Positions 39,794 through 49,189 of a stretch of DNA of 64,000 nucleotides are shown here, one piece after another; the first letter of the stretch is position 1, and every line of letters starts with the position of its first letter. A program made the position numbers and the translations under genes. Source of the stretch: Cyclobacterium salsum (lineage in GTDB: Bacteria > Bacteroidota > Bacteroidia > Cytophagales > Cyclobacteriaceae); assembly GCF_010119245.1 (NCBI RefSeq), contig NZ_WNKG01000002.1, positions 1 to 64,000 of the forward strand, read 5' to 3'. The notes beneath the pieces were generated by a model. It worked only from the letters and a program-made list of their open reading frames with translations. It was not told the DNA's origin and did no database searches.

Positions 39794-40768
39794 ATGAAGT
39801 GGATACAAATGAGTGCATTACAGGGCCTATTGCTGGCTTTTTTGCTGCCTGCAAATGCCCAGGACTGGGAGACGCTGGAACCTGAAACAACTTGTACCGC
39901 CAGACACGAATGTGCTGGTGCGGCGGTGGGAGGCAAACTGTACCTGATGGGTGGAAGAGGGGAAAAACCCGTTGAAGAATACAACCCTTCTACCGGTAAA
40001 TGGGAAACAAAAGGTTTTGCGCCCTTTGAAATGCATCACTTTCAGGCAGTACCTTATGAAGGGAAAATATATGTTATGGGGGCTTTCACCGGAGGTTACC
40101 CCCATGAAACGCCGGTAAGTCACGTGTACATTTACGATCCCCGGGACGATAGCTGGACCAAAAGTCATGAAATCCCGGAAGCCCGCAGAAGGGGAGCAGC
40201 CGGAGTGGTAGTGCACCGGGACAAGTTTTACCTGCTGGGTGGCGCGCAAGACGGTCATTGGGCTGAAAACAGGGACTACTTAGACGAATACGACCCAAAG
40301 ACAGGTGAGTGGAAAACATTGCCTTCCATGCCAAGGCTTAGGGACCATTTTCAGGCGGTAGTAGTGGATGACTTGCTATATGCTGTGGGCGGAAGGAGGT
40401 CCTTTGCCAAAGAGGGGCATGGCTTTGAACTGACCTATGAAGAGGTAGATGTATACGACTTTGACAGTGGTAAATGGACTACATTGGAAGATCATCCGCT
40501 GCCGACCGAGCGGGCCGGCAGTTCGACGATTGCCTACAAGGAGGGTTTTTTGGTGTTAGGAGGAGAAAGCGATGCTCAGGTAAAAGCCCACGATGAAGTC
40601 GAATATTTTCATCCCACTGAGGGATGGACCCTATTAAACCGACTTGAAAGGGGAAGGCATGGGTTTCCTGTTGCGGATATTGGGGGAAATTTGTATTTGG
40701 CGGCAGGTTGCGGAAATCGGGGAGGCAATCCGGAATTGAACAGCCTGGAAGTAATGGTGAAAGATTAA
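39794..40768 (+). CDS. Secreted Kelch-repeat protein
   Basis: A 324-residue exported beta-propeller. After a signal peptide (1-18, ending ANAQ) come about six Kelch repeats with the GG...Y...W pattern, e.g. GKLYLMGGRGEKPVEEYNP, DKFYLLGGAQDG and DDLLYAVGGRR. No catalytic motif of galactose oxidase is visible. Could bind carbohydrates or proteins in the periplasm. Single gene. Confidence 0.85.
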   Translation: MKWIQMSALQGLLLAFLLPANAQDWETLEPETTCTARHECAGAAVGGKLYLMGGRGEKPVEEYNPSTGKWETKGFAPFEMHHFQAVPYEGKIYVMGAFTGGYPHETPVSHVYIYDPRDDSWTKSHEIPEARRRGAAGVVVHRDKFYLLGGAQDGHWAENRDYLDEYDPKTGEWKTLPSMPRLRDHFQAVVVDDLLYAVGGRRSFAKEGHGFELTYEEVDVYDFDSGKWTTLEDHPLPTERAGSSTIAYKEGFLVLGGESDAQVKAHDEVEYFHPTEGWTLLNRLERGRHGFPVADIGGNLYLAAGCGNRGGNPELNSLEVMVKD

Positions 40769-40832
40769 TTTTTTTTTAGTTGAACCAGCAAGCCAGGCTG
40801 GAATTAGGATTAGGTAAAATTGAATAGAAAAA

Positions 40833-41744
40833 ATGGTTAAGGGTACACATCAGGCAAAGGAAGATCCCAGAAACAAGGACATACAGATTTTTATTAATGG
40901 CACCTTTCATGCCCGGGATCAGGCTAAAATTTCTGTATTTGACAGTGGGTATTTAGTTGGCGATGGGGTTTGGGAAGCTTTCCGGGTTCATGAGGGAAAA
41001 TTAGTATTTATTGAACAGCATCTTGACCGGCTGTGGCAATCGGCAAAAGTGATTGGAATTGACCTTCCGTTTTCAAGGGGAACGTTGATTGCCAATGTTC
41101 GGAAGACCCTTGAGGTCAATGACATGCATGATCACATTCACGTTCGGGTAATGGTAACCCGGGGGATTAAGAAGACACCTTCTCAGGACCCCAGACTTAC
41201 CATTTCCGGCCCCAACCTGGTGATCATCGCTGAACACAAACAAGCGGCAGCTGAAAGTAAAAATCAGGGAATTCGGCTTTTCACCAGTACCTACCGAAGA
41301 GGAAGTCCCGATTACCTGGACCCACGGCTGAACTGCCACAGCAAACTTCATGAAGTGCAGGCGCTCATGCAGGCCATCGAGGCGGGCGCTGATGAGGCCT
41401 TGATGCTGGATGTTAATGGCTTCGTATCCACTTGCAATGCTACCAACTTTTTCATGGTAAAAGATGGGGAGGTGTGGACTTCTACCGGACAGTACTGTAT
41501 GAATGGGATAACCCGCTCAAAAGTAATAGCCCTATGTGAGGCCAAAGAGGTAGTTTGCTATCAAAAGAACTTCTCCCTATTTGATGTTTATGGGGCAGAT
41601 GAGGCCTTCGTCACCGGTACCTTTGGAGGGCTCACGCCAGTGGTTAACATTGATGGCAAATCAATTGGAGGTGAAGAAGCCGGACCTGTAACCCGGCAGT
41701 TGAGCACCTGGTATGAAGAACTGATTTTACAGGCAATTCACTGA
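40833..41744 (+). CDS. Class IV aminotransferase (BCAT/DAAT type)
   Basis: PLP-dependent fold-type IV enzyme, 303 residues. FINGTFHARDQAKISVFDSG, RVMVTRG and the Lys-containing LNCHSKLHEVQAL are typical; EALMLDVNGFVSTCNATNFF is the cofactor-phosphate segment and FVTGTFGGLTPV closes the site. It may act on branched-chain or D-amino acids, or as a lyase. Its stop overlaps the ATG of the sulfotransferase gene by one base, so the two proteins probably act together. Confidence 0.88.
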   Translation: MVKGTHQAKEDPRNKDIQIFINGTFHARDQAKISVFDSGYLVGDGVWEAFRVHEGKLVFIEQHLDRLWQSAKVIGIDLPFSRGTLIANVRKTLEVNDMHDHIHVRVMVTRGIKKTPSQDPRLTISGPNLVIIAEHKQAAAESKNQGIRLFTSTYRRGSPDYLDPRLNCHSKLHEVQALMQAIEAGADEALMLDVNGFVSTCNATNFFMVKDGEVWTSTGQYCMNGITRSKVIALCEAKEVVCYQKNFSLFDVYGADEAFVTGTFGGLTPVVNIDGKSIGGEEAGPVTRQLSTWYEELILQAIH

Positions 41745-42475
41745 TGAGTAACCCCATGTCTACCAAACGATTGTTTTTATGGTCCGGCCCACGAAATATT
41801 TCCACGGCCCTGATGTACAGTTTTTCCCAACGGGAAGACTGTTTAGTGGAAGATGAGCCGCTCTACGCCCATTACTTAAGTCGATCCCCTGCCCGGCCTT
41901 ACCATCCTGCTTCGGAGTTGATACTGAATCAAATGGAAAATGATGGACAAAAAGTAGTACAGCACATGCTCTCCAAAACAGGAAAGCCATTGCTATTTTT
42001 TAAAAACATGACCCACCACCTGATTGAACTTGATTGGTCCTTCATGAAGCAGGGAATGAACGTAATTCTAACCCGGAATCCCAGGGAAATGCTCCTGTCT
42101 TTCTCCAAGGTGATCGCAAAACCCGTAATGGAGGATGTAGGCTACGCCATGCAATGGAACCTGCTACGATACCTGAGGGAAAATGATTTCCCCTTGGTGG
42201 TAGTGGAGGCTAGGAAATTTCTTCTTGATCCGGAAAAACAACTCCGGCAATTATGTATGGCCTGTAACATCCCCTTTGATCCAAAGATGCTTGCATGGAA
42301 CCCCGGGCCTCTTCCGGAAGATGGGGTTTGGGCCGACTACTGGTACCAAAACGTCCACCAATCCAGCGGATTTCAACAATATAATGAAAAGAAGGAAGCA
42401 TTGCCGGAAAATTTATTGCCTTTGTACAAGGAATGCGAGCCCCTTTATCAGAAACTTTTAGCCTACTCCCTTTGA
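41744..42475 (+). CDS. Sulfotransferase-family protein
   Basis: A 243-residue P-loop protein resembling PAPS-dependent sulfotransferases. LFLWSGPRNISTALMYSF is the 5'-phosphosulfate-binding loop and VILTRNPREMLLSFSKVI the 3'-phosphate loop. Substrate unknown. Coupled to the class IV aminotransferase, so it might sulfonate an amino-acid-derived metabolite; this is inference from gene order. Confidence 0.85.
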   Translation: MSNPMSTKRLFLWSGPRNISTALMYSFSQREDCLVEDEPLYAHYLSRSPARPYHPASELILNQMENDGQKVVQHMLSKTGKPLLFFKNMTHHLIELDWSFMKQGMNVILTRNPREMLLSFSKVIAKPVMEDVGYAMQWNLLRYLRENDFPLVVVEARKFLLDPEKQLRQLCMACNIPFDPKMLAWNPGPLPEDGVWADYWYQNVHQSSGFQQYNEKKEALPENLLPLYKECEPLYQKLLAYSL

Positions 42476-42772
42476 TTGGTATCAAATGCTTATCTATAAA
42501 GTAAAGGATGAGTAAGTAGACGACGATTACATTCTGAGGGAGCAAGGTTGGATATTTCCAACCAGGCGGCAATTAGCAAGAAAAACTACCTGGAATTAGG
42601 AGTAATTTTACAATGCATGGGTTTCATGCTTGCTTTGTCGTTTTATAAAACATAATTTTGTACCATATTCCTTCCGCCCGGAAATTCAGGAGAATTTACG
42701 CTGATCATCCGGGCTTGCACATCGGTAATGTACATAACTAAAGTACATCCTCAAAATTGAAAATACGTACCA

Positions 42773-43819
42773 ATGGAAAACGACCAGCCTGTTGAAGTTA
42801 ATGTGATGCCCAAAGGATTGATTTACCTGCCAGAACCAGAAAAGGGGGCAACGTATATCAATGAATTTGATTTGGAATCTCATTATTATGCTCCCGAAAA
42901 GAACCCGGATGAGAATTTAAATTATAAATTTTTGCTTCCCGCTTTGGAAAAAATCAAGGGCCAGGATTACGATTTTGTGGTGGGATTCGACCATTCGCTC
43001 AACCGGACCATTATCGGATATCCCAACCCGGAAGGCAGGTTTCTGGTATTTACAGCGCATCAACAGGCAGCACTTTTGGCCCATACCTTTTTAACGGAGG
43101 ACGGATACCCTGAATTTGGGGAGGAAAAAGATAAGTTAGTGATCAAAGGGATTGTTTTGTCTCAACAAATAGATAAAATTGTCACCAAAAATAACGGAGC
43201 CTATAAAGAGTCTCATTCCGGGTACGAAGATTTGCGGGAAAGAATCATGACCATGGATGATGCGTATACTCAATTTCTTGCTTTTGATGAGCGAAACCAT
43301 GTGCTCATGGATTTAGAAAAGGAAAAAAACGTAGCCAAACAGTTGGACCTGATTTTTTCACAAGTCAAAAAATTGAAACAGCAGGAAAAAACCTTGTTTG
43401 ATTTTCACGTGGACCTTCAAATCAAATACAAGCTGTATGGTGAGAAGACATTCAACATTACTTCTGAGGGCGAAAACAAAAAGATTTTTGATCGATTCCG
43501 CTCCAAACCTCCTTCCGATGCCATGCACGAGGAGTTGGTCAGTATTTCTGACTACAAAAAACAATTATTTTTCAATAAACTAACCGGAAGAAAAAGTGAG
43601 CCGGAGCTTCGGCAGTTGGATATTGTGCAACTGGAGTACAGCAGTGGCCTTAAAATTAGTGTGGAGCTGATTGACGGGGGGGATAAATTGCTCCTACACC
43701 TTAGTGATTTTACAGATTGTTACAACAAAGAATCGTTTGCAACCTCACGTAAGAACATACACGATCGGTTATTGAAAATTGTGGTTTCCCTGGGTAAAAT
43801 GGTTATAAACGTTACCTGA
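42773..43819 (+). CDS. Uncharacterised protein, 348 aa
   Basis: A soluble protein with good coding character and no motif I recognise. MPKGLIYLPEPEKGATYINE opens it, LISQ-type hydrophobic stretches are few, and residues 185-220 (DLEKEKNVAKQLDLIFSQVK and following) could form a coiled coil. No signal peptide or membrane segment. It is a single gene with about 300 bp of quiet sequence upstream (42476-42772) in which nothing is recognised. Confidence 0.55.
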   Translation: MENDQPVEVNVMPKGLIYLPEPEKGATYINEFDLESHYYAPEKNPDENLNYKFLLPALEKIKGQDYDFVVGFDHSLNRTIIGYPNPEGRFLVFTAHQQAALLAHTFLTEDGYPEFGEEKDKLVIKGIVLSQQIDKIVTKNNGAYKESHSGYEDLRERIMTMDDAYTQFLAFDERNHVLMDLEKEKNVAKQLDLIFSQVKKLKQQEKTLFDFHVDLQIKYKLYGEKTFNITSEGENKKIFDRFRSKPPSDAMHEELVSISDYKKQLFFNKLTGRKSEPELRQLDIVQLEYSSGLKISVELIDGGDKLLLHLSDFTDCYNKESFATSRKNIHDRLLKIVVSLGKMVINVT

Positions 43820-43919
43820 GTTCTGACTATTTTTTGTTCAAATACGATCGCGTAAGAAAGTTCAGGTTTTACCGTCTGGTGGGAATTTTTCCATGAATAT
43901 GGGGATTGGAGGAAACCGT

Positions 43920-44111
43920 TCAGTGCTTTTCTTTCGTTTTTTTATCTTTTTTTTCAGATTCGTTTTCCTTGTCAGGATACTCATTCCTTTTAGGTGGTCT
44001 AGGACCACTTCCAGTGGTACCAGGGGTCTTTCTATTGGATCCTTTATCCACCTCATCTTTCGCTAAATTAAAATTGTAAACGAATACCTGAAATTGCGTG
44101 TGGTGCTGCAT
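43920..44111 (-). CDS. Small hydrophilic hypothetical protein
   Basis: A 63-residue frame beginning MQHHTQFQVFVYNFNLAKDE and ending in a Lys/Glu-rich tail (KENESEKKDKKTKEKH). The low-complexity tail and the lack of homologues I recognise leave it uncertain; an overlapping frame at 43862-44056 is less protein-like. The rest of 43820-44246 shows no feature. Confidence 0.4.
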   Translation of the reverse strand: MQHHTQFQVFVYNFNLAKDEVDKGSNRKTPGTTGSGPRPPKRNEYPDKENESEKKDKKTKEKH

Positions 44112-44246
44112 GTTTTTTTAGTTTGATTTGAAGAAAAAGTAGTCTAAAACCATGCCATAAAAAAAAATGGTCGCATCTGGTTTGATTCTTGCGTGTTTTC
44201 TGTAAGGAAGGAAATCCAATATAGAACCTTTTCTTAAACTAGTTAA

Positions 44247-45026
44247 ATGAACGTTTCTATGAAAGCTGATAAAAAAAATACATCGCAAGAACTTAGAAAT
44301 ACATTAAAAGAATTTCAGATTGGATACCTATCATTTTGCTTATTGTTGCTTGTGTCTGGATGTGTGGAAGAATCACCCCAACCGGAACCCGACGAAGTGG
44401 TAATAGCAGATACCTTTGAATCGGGTATGAATGGATGGGAAGGTGGATTTGCAGATTTGCCTGTTGATGCACATGATCGGTTTGAACTAGCGGTCAGTCT
44501 GGACAATTTGCCGGAGGAAACGGGAGAAAGCGGTCAGGCGATACGCATTCAGGGGCAGAACGGAAGCGATGATTTATTTATGTTTATCAAAAAGGAAATA
44601 GGCGGACTGGATCCTGGAGCTACTTATGAGGTGGTTTTTGAAGTCACCCTTGCATCCAGTTATCCTGAAAGCTCCGTTGGGATAGGTGGCAGCCCCGGTG
44701 GCTCGGTTTTTTTAAAAGCGGGAGCGGTCGACCGGGAACCCCTACCCGAACCGGTGGAGGAGGCATCAACAACCTATCATCGGATGAATATTGATAAGGG
44801 AAACCAATCACAGGACGGCGAAGATATGTATGGCTTGGGTACCATTGGCATAGAAGGCGATGACTTTGTCTATGAAATGATCACGCGGGACAATGGGAAT
44901 CGTCCCCAGGAAGTTCGTGCTGACGGGGATGGAAACCTTTGGTTGATCGTTGGTACGGATTCGGGGTTTGAAGGAATGACGGTTTTGTACTACCAGGAAA
45001 TCGAAGTAACTTTATCCAAAAAGTAA
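44247..45026 (+). CDS. Predicted lipoprotein, unknown function
   Basis: A 259-residue envelope protein. A hydrophobic helix (about 29-45) ends in the lipobox LVSGC (Cys 46, allowing a long pre-sequence), then an acidic linker. FESGMNGWEGGFADLP and TYEVVFEVTLAS suggest a jelly-roll, carbohydrate-binding-like fold, but no catalytic residues are recognisable. The DUF1349 gene follows within 50 bp, so both could serve sugar-related tasks. Confidence 0.7.
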   Translation: MNVSMKADKKNTSQELRNTLKEFQIGYLSFCLLLLVSGCVEESPQPEPDEVVIADTFESGMNGWEGGFADLPVDAHDRFELAVSLDNLPEETGESGQAIRIQGQNGSDDLFMFIKKEIGGLDPGATYEVVFEVTLASSYPESSVGIGGSPGGSVFLKAGAVDREPLPEPVEEASTTYHRMNIDKGNQSQDGEDMYGLGTIGIEGDDFVYEMITRDNGNRPQEVRADGDGNLWLIVGTDSGFEGMTVLYYQEIEVTLSKK

Positions 45027-45075
45027 ACTAAAATACTTGGTAGTTACACTGTGTAACGAACAAAATTCTCAAAAT

Positions 45076-45636
45076 ATGCCTACAAATCAATGGGAAGGAT
45101 TTCAATGGATGAATGAGCCCCGAAGGTGGTCTCTGGAAGAAGATCGTTTGATATTGATTACGGATACCCAAACCGACTTTTGGCGAGTCACTCACTATGA
45201 TTTCGTCAAAAACGATGGGCATTTTTTTTATCGGGAAATCAAGGGTCCTTTTACCTGCCAGCTTCAATTTTCCGGAACCTACCGGGATTTGTATGACCAG
45301 GCTGGGCTTATGTTGCGATTGGATGACAGGAATTGGGTAAAGGCAGGTATTGAGTTCGTATCCGGCATAGCAAAGGCCAGTACGGTTCTTACCAGGGATT
45401 TTTCGGATTGGTCCGTTAGGGAGTTAAAGGAAGTGCCCATTGATTTTTGGGTCAGAGCCAAACGAGGTAGGGATTATGTAGAAGTTTCGTTTAGTACCGA
45501 TTCGGAAAATTTTGAAACCCAGCGACTGGCTTATTTTCCTCCGGGTCCTTCCCTTCAGGTAGGTATCATGGCAGCTTCTCCAAAAGGGCAGGGGTTTGAG
45601 ACGAATTTTATTTCGTTGGAAATAAAGGAAGGATAA
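45076..45636 (+). CDS. DUF1349 (concanavalin-like) protein
   Basis: A 186-residue protein of the DUF1349 family, a concanavalin A-like beta sandwich. DFWRVTHYDFVKNDGHFFYR, YDQAGLMLRLDDRNWVKAGI and VGIMAASPKGQGFETNF are characteristic. No signal peptide; probably cytoplasmic. Family function is unknown, with occasional links to sugar metabolism. ATG 45076 is chosen over the upstream frame start at 45037. Confidence 0.85.
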   Translation: MPTNQWEGFQWMNEPRRWSLEEDRLILITDTQTDFWRVTHYDFVKNDGHFFYREIKGPFTCQLQFSGTYRDLYDQAGLMLRLDDRNWVKAGIEFVSGIAKASTVLTRDFSDWSVRELKEVPIDFWVRAKRGRDYVEVSFSTDSENFETQRLAYFPPGPSLQVGIMAASPKGQGFETNFISLEIKEG

Positions 45637-45764
45637 GTCAGGATAAGGTAGCTTCCATCAACACATGGAATCCTGCAAAATGGCCTCTCGAAGCCTATTC
45701 TGCAACGAATGGGTCTTTTTTCCATGCTAATCATCGGTGCCGCAGTGAGGAATTCTGAGTAGCC

Positions 45765-46664
45765 TTAAGCCAGCGAGGTACTTTCATCGACGGGATTTTC
45801 GGTGCTGACAAGAAATTGATTTTCTTCTACCAAAGAAATCGCACCCAGAATGGCAGAATCCTCTAGCTGGGATACGTAGATGTTTAGGTTTCCGGATATG
45901 GGTTTGTAGGGAAACTGGCGAATGGTCTTTTGTAGGCCATTTCTAAAGAATGGGTAGGCCTTGCGTATAGAGCCGCCAATCACAATGGCTTCAGGGGCAT
46001 AGGCTAATAGAAGCCTATATATCAGCTGCCCGAGATGGCTACCATATGCTTCAAAGATATCGAGCGCCTCTTGATCACCCTGCTCTGCTTTAACGGAAAG
46101 CTTTTTGGCGCTTTGCTTGTATTCTCTTTTAAAAAATTTACTACTACAATAATCCTCGAAGGTCTGGTCCAGGTAGGGAACAGCCCCCCATTCGCCCGCT
46201 CCACAGAGCCTTCCGGTATAAAGGTGCCCGTTAGCAATAATTCCTGTGCCGATGCCCGTACCTAGGGTAATGGCAATCACATGCCGGTGTTGCTGCGCCG
46301 GCCCAAATTTATATTCTCCCAAAGCAAAACAGTTGGCATCGTTATTTATGGCTACCGGCACGTTAAATTTTTTCTCCAGATAGGCCTTTAAATTGACTTT
46401 TTGAAAAGATGGAATATTGGCCAGGTTGTAAACGATGCCTTCCCCCGGGTCTACCAGGCCTGGGATTCCGATCCCGATAGATTTAAATCCTGACGAAGTA
46501 TAACTTGCGATTTGAGAAGATATTGCCTCTAAAATTTCTTCCTGAGGTAAACTGGCAGGAGTACGGCTTTCTTTTCGCTCGATAATTTTCCCGTCGCGGA
46601 CCATTCCTGAGCTGATTTTTGTACCTCCGATATCCAATCCAAGAACCAATTTGCTTGCTTTCAT
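45765..46664 (-). CDS. ROK-family sugar kinase
   Basis: A 299-residue ROK kinase, probably acting on glucose, GlcNAc or a related hexosamine. GLDIGGTKISSGMV is the ATP phosphate-binding loop, INNDANCFALGEYKFG the catalytic Asp region. The usual zinc motif after GEWG is missing: the segment reads GAGEWGAVPYLDQTFEDY without CxCGxxGCxE. It belongs to the minus-strand cluster with the deaminase-deacetylase fusion and the ROK repressor, but is separated by a terminator. Confidence 0.88.
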   Translation of the reverse strand: MKASKLVLGLDIGGTKISSGMVRDGKIIERKESRTPASLPQEEILEAISSQIASYTSSGFKSIGIGIPGLVDPGEGIVYNLANIPSFQKVNLKAYLEKKFNVPVAINNDANCFALGEYKFGPAQQHRHVIAITLGTGIGTGIIANGHLYTGRLCGAGEWGAVPYLDQTFEDYCSSKFFKREYKQSAKKLSVKAEQGDQEALDIFEAYGSHLGQLIYRLLLAYAPEAIVIGGSIRKAYPFFRNGLQKTIRQFPYKPISGNLNIYVSQLEDSAILGAISLVEENQFLVSTENPVDESTSLA

Positions 46665-46779
46665 TTTCTAAATGATTTTCGGGCATTGCCCGATTATACT
46701 TAATTGTGATGCCGGTGTTTCCCGGCAGTATACCTGAACTGACCCAATCCTGAAACAAGCAGTTTGATCAAAAAAGGGA

Positions 46780-46817
46780 AACCATCCGCAAGGTTACTTC
46801 CTAACCTGCGGATGGTT
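46780..46817 (-). terminator. Strong terminator after the deaminase fusion gene
   Basis: ACCATCCGCA/TGCGGATGGT extended by GGTTA/TAACC forms an almost perfect stem around CTTCC; on the minus strand it is followed by TTTCCCTTTTTT. It separates the fusion gene from the ROK kinase. Confidence 0.9.
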
Positions 46818-46835
46818 CGTTTTATTACAAAAGGC

Positions 46836-49163
46836 TTATAACATTCCTTCCGTGGATTTCTCCAGCTCCCTTGCCTCCATCAAAAATGATTCCACGTCCA
46901 TTTCCCTGAAAAATATCAAGCCGTGACTGGAGCGAACTTTTGCTGTTTGGTGTTGGTAGAAGTAATTTTTGCCGAGCAATAATTGCACATCACTCAATTG
47001 ATTTACCCAGGTCCTTCTTGCCAGGGTACTGAATTTTCCATTGTGAGCATAACTTGGAAAGGAAGCATTTACCTGGCTTAAATAGCAATTGGCAAATGAA
47101 TCTTCCATAACGGACATGTCTCCCAATGAAACGGGAACGATCACATTTGATTCTGCAGCATCAAACTTAAACCAGACGTTGCGGTAGCCAACGATCTTAA
47201 ACTCGGATAAATCCTCTTCAAGACTCCATTGCCTGACGGCCTCGGCAGTCGCCTGCAATACTTTGTAATGCGTGTCGGGCCCACTTCCTTCCGGGTCTAG
47301 TGTAAGGCTCAATTTGGTGGGCTTTATCTCCCGTAACATGTTCAATATGGGCTCCACATCTCGTTTTTTGTCCGGCTGTTCGGTAAAAATATCTCCGGTA
47401 TAAAAGCCAAGTCTCAGGTGATGAACATTTTTGACTTGTACTCCAAAATGTGCCCAAACCAATTCTTCCTCAAATTCCCGGATCATTCCTTTCAATGTCT
47501 GGATGTTTTTCGGATTCTTTTCTCCGTCGTAGGAGTTTTTTAGCACGGTAATGATCTCATTGATCTGATCCCGCAGCTGCATGGTGGTTTTAATGCCGAA
47601 GGTGAAAACAATGGCGCGTACCACCCGGTGACATAATCCCCGCAACCGCTCTTCGGCATTTTCGGAGGCGACGTTGGTCAGGTAATGGTATACATCCTTA
47701 TCCATTTTAAGTTTGTATCCGGATTCGTAAAAGTCATCAAATTTCACCATTTGGATGCGCCCCTCATCCAGAAATTTTTTGGTGCTTTTCAAGGTCTCGA
47801 TGACAAAGGTGTTGGTCACCGCGGTAAATCCGGAGGTTAAAACGGCAAAATGTGCCTGATTGCTGTTTTCATGGAGTTGTTTGGTGATTTGGGGGAGTAT
47901 TCCCAGTGAAATATCATCGTGGTGGGGACCTGTGTGAAGAAAAACTTCATTTTTCTCCTCTTCCATTCCCTTGTCAATCTTTGCACTGATACTTTTAATG
48001 ACCTCTTTAACGGTGTTTTCATTCAGGTCAGGAATCTGACTCGTGTATTTATCGTTTTTCAGGTCTTCCAGGGTAATTCTATGCCCGTATTTTTGTAGTT
48101 TTTTACATAGGTCCAAAACAGCTCTTTCCGTTTTGGTGGTATTCCAATTTCCGGTAAAGTAATACTGGTCGATACTGTCCGTAAGCTTGGAAGCGGCTCC
48201 TTTGGTCATGTAGAACCTTCCGTTCTTAAGTTTTTGCAGGACCGTGGCCGGATAGACGTTGGTCATGGATCTTTCCAGGGATTGCTTCACGATGGGCGCT
48301 TTAGCCTCTCCTGCCGCAATGATAATGGCCACCGCCTCGGGATTGTGCACAATCGTGTCCAGCCCGATGGTAATCACCAGTCTATTGGCAGATATCTCAA
48401 TTCCACCCAAATCGCCCGCAGCTACTGCCTGGGTTTCAAAATTGGTCTCGGTGAGGCGCGTCGTTGAAAATATATCGGACCCTCTGGTATTAAAGGCAAT
48501 GTGTCCGTCAGGACCTATTCCGCCTACAAAAAAACCAATGCCACCCTTTTCCCGGATTTTGGCTTCGTATTCGCCGCACCACTGGTCGATAAGGTAAATG
48601 GATTCCTGCTGTAATTTTTCCAGGGGCGTGGTATATTCTCTGAAACGCAAAGATAAATCTACCTTGGAATCCGGGAAGATTTCCCGATAGGATTTCCCCT
48701 CCGCCAATGGGATTTCATCGGAGTTGATAAGCAGGGCTTTTTTAGGATCCAGTCCGAACCCTTCAATGTAAAACTTGTTTACATAGTGATAGAAACTGTT
48801 TTTTTGTTGGGAGGAAATGGGGTAAAACTCATCAATTTGCACAAATTGCAAATCCTTCAACACCGGTTTCTTACACTCTTTCAACCCGTATTTTTCCCGG
48901 ATTTCCAATCCTTTTTTCTTTTCCCAATTCTCCAGTAAAAATTGGGTCCATTTGATAAAATACTCCGGTGTCTTACCGGTGGGTAAACTGATTACTCCAT
49001 CTGGGTTGGTAGAAACCCATTCTAAAAACCTACAGGCAGTAAGTAATCCCAGTTTTGGGAAATTATCGACCGTGAGGTAGGGAATTTTGGTAGTGATGGT
49101 TTCTGTTTCAGAATCCTTAAAAAACGCCTCTTCAGTCTTTGAAAGTGGGTAATTTGCTAACAT
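46836..49163 (-). CDS. Glucosamine-6-phosphate deaminase fused to PIG-L deacetylase
   Basis: A 775-residue two-domain protein. The N-terminal half is NagB-like: LPTGKTPEYFIKW, QIDEFYPIS and GGIGPDGHIAFNTRGSD (sugar isomerase/deaminase motifs). From about residue 380 follows a PIG-L (LmbE) deacetylase with the metal motif GPHHDDISLG near 412. Together they could deacetylate an N-acetylglucosamine derivative and convert GlcN-6-P to fructose-6-P and ammonia. Such fusions occur in Bacteroidota. Located 26 bp downstream of the ROK repressor. Confidence 0.88.
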   Translation of the reverse strand: MLANYPLSKTEEAFFKDSETETITTKIPYLTVDNFPKLGLLTACRFLEWVSTNPDGVISLPTGKTPEYFIKWTQFLLENWEKKKGLEIREKYGLKECKKPVLKDLQFVQIDEFYPISSQQKNSFYHYVNKFYIEGFGLDPKKALLINSDEIPLAEGKSYREIFPDSKVDLSLRFREYTTPLEKLQQESIYLIDQWCGEYEAKIREKGGIGFFVGGIGPDGHIAFNTRGSDIFSTTRLTETNFETQAVAAGDLGGIEISANRLVITIGLDTIVHNPEAVAIIIAAGEAKAPIVKQSLERSMTNVYPATVLQKLKNGRFYMTKGAASKLTDSIDQYYFTGNWNTTKTERAVLDLCKKLQKYGHRITLEDLKNDKYTSQIPDLNENTVKEVIKSISAKIDKGMEEEKNEVFLHTGPHHDDISLGILPQITKQLHENSNQAHFAVLTSGFTAVTNTFVIETLKSTKKFLDEGRIQMVKFDDFYESGYKLKMDKDVYHYLTNVASENAEERLRGLCHRVVRAIVFTFGIKTTMQLRDQINEIITVLKNSYDGEKNPKNIQTLKGMIREFEEELVWAHFGVQVKNVHHLRLGFYTGDIFTEQPDKKRDVEPILNMLREIKPTKLSLTLDPEGSGPDTHYKVLQATAEAVRQWSLEEDLSEFKIVGYRNVWFKFDAAESNVIVPVSLGDMSVMEDSFANCYLSQVNASFPSYAHNGKFSTLARRTWVNQLSDVQLLLGKNYFYQHQTAKVRSSHGLIFFREMDVESFLMEARELEKSTEGML

Positions 49164-49189
49164 ATGCTTTTATCTTTATTGTTGTTTAT

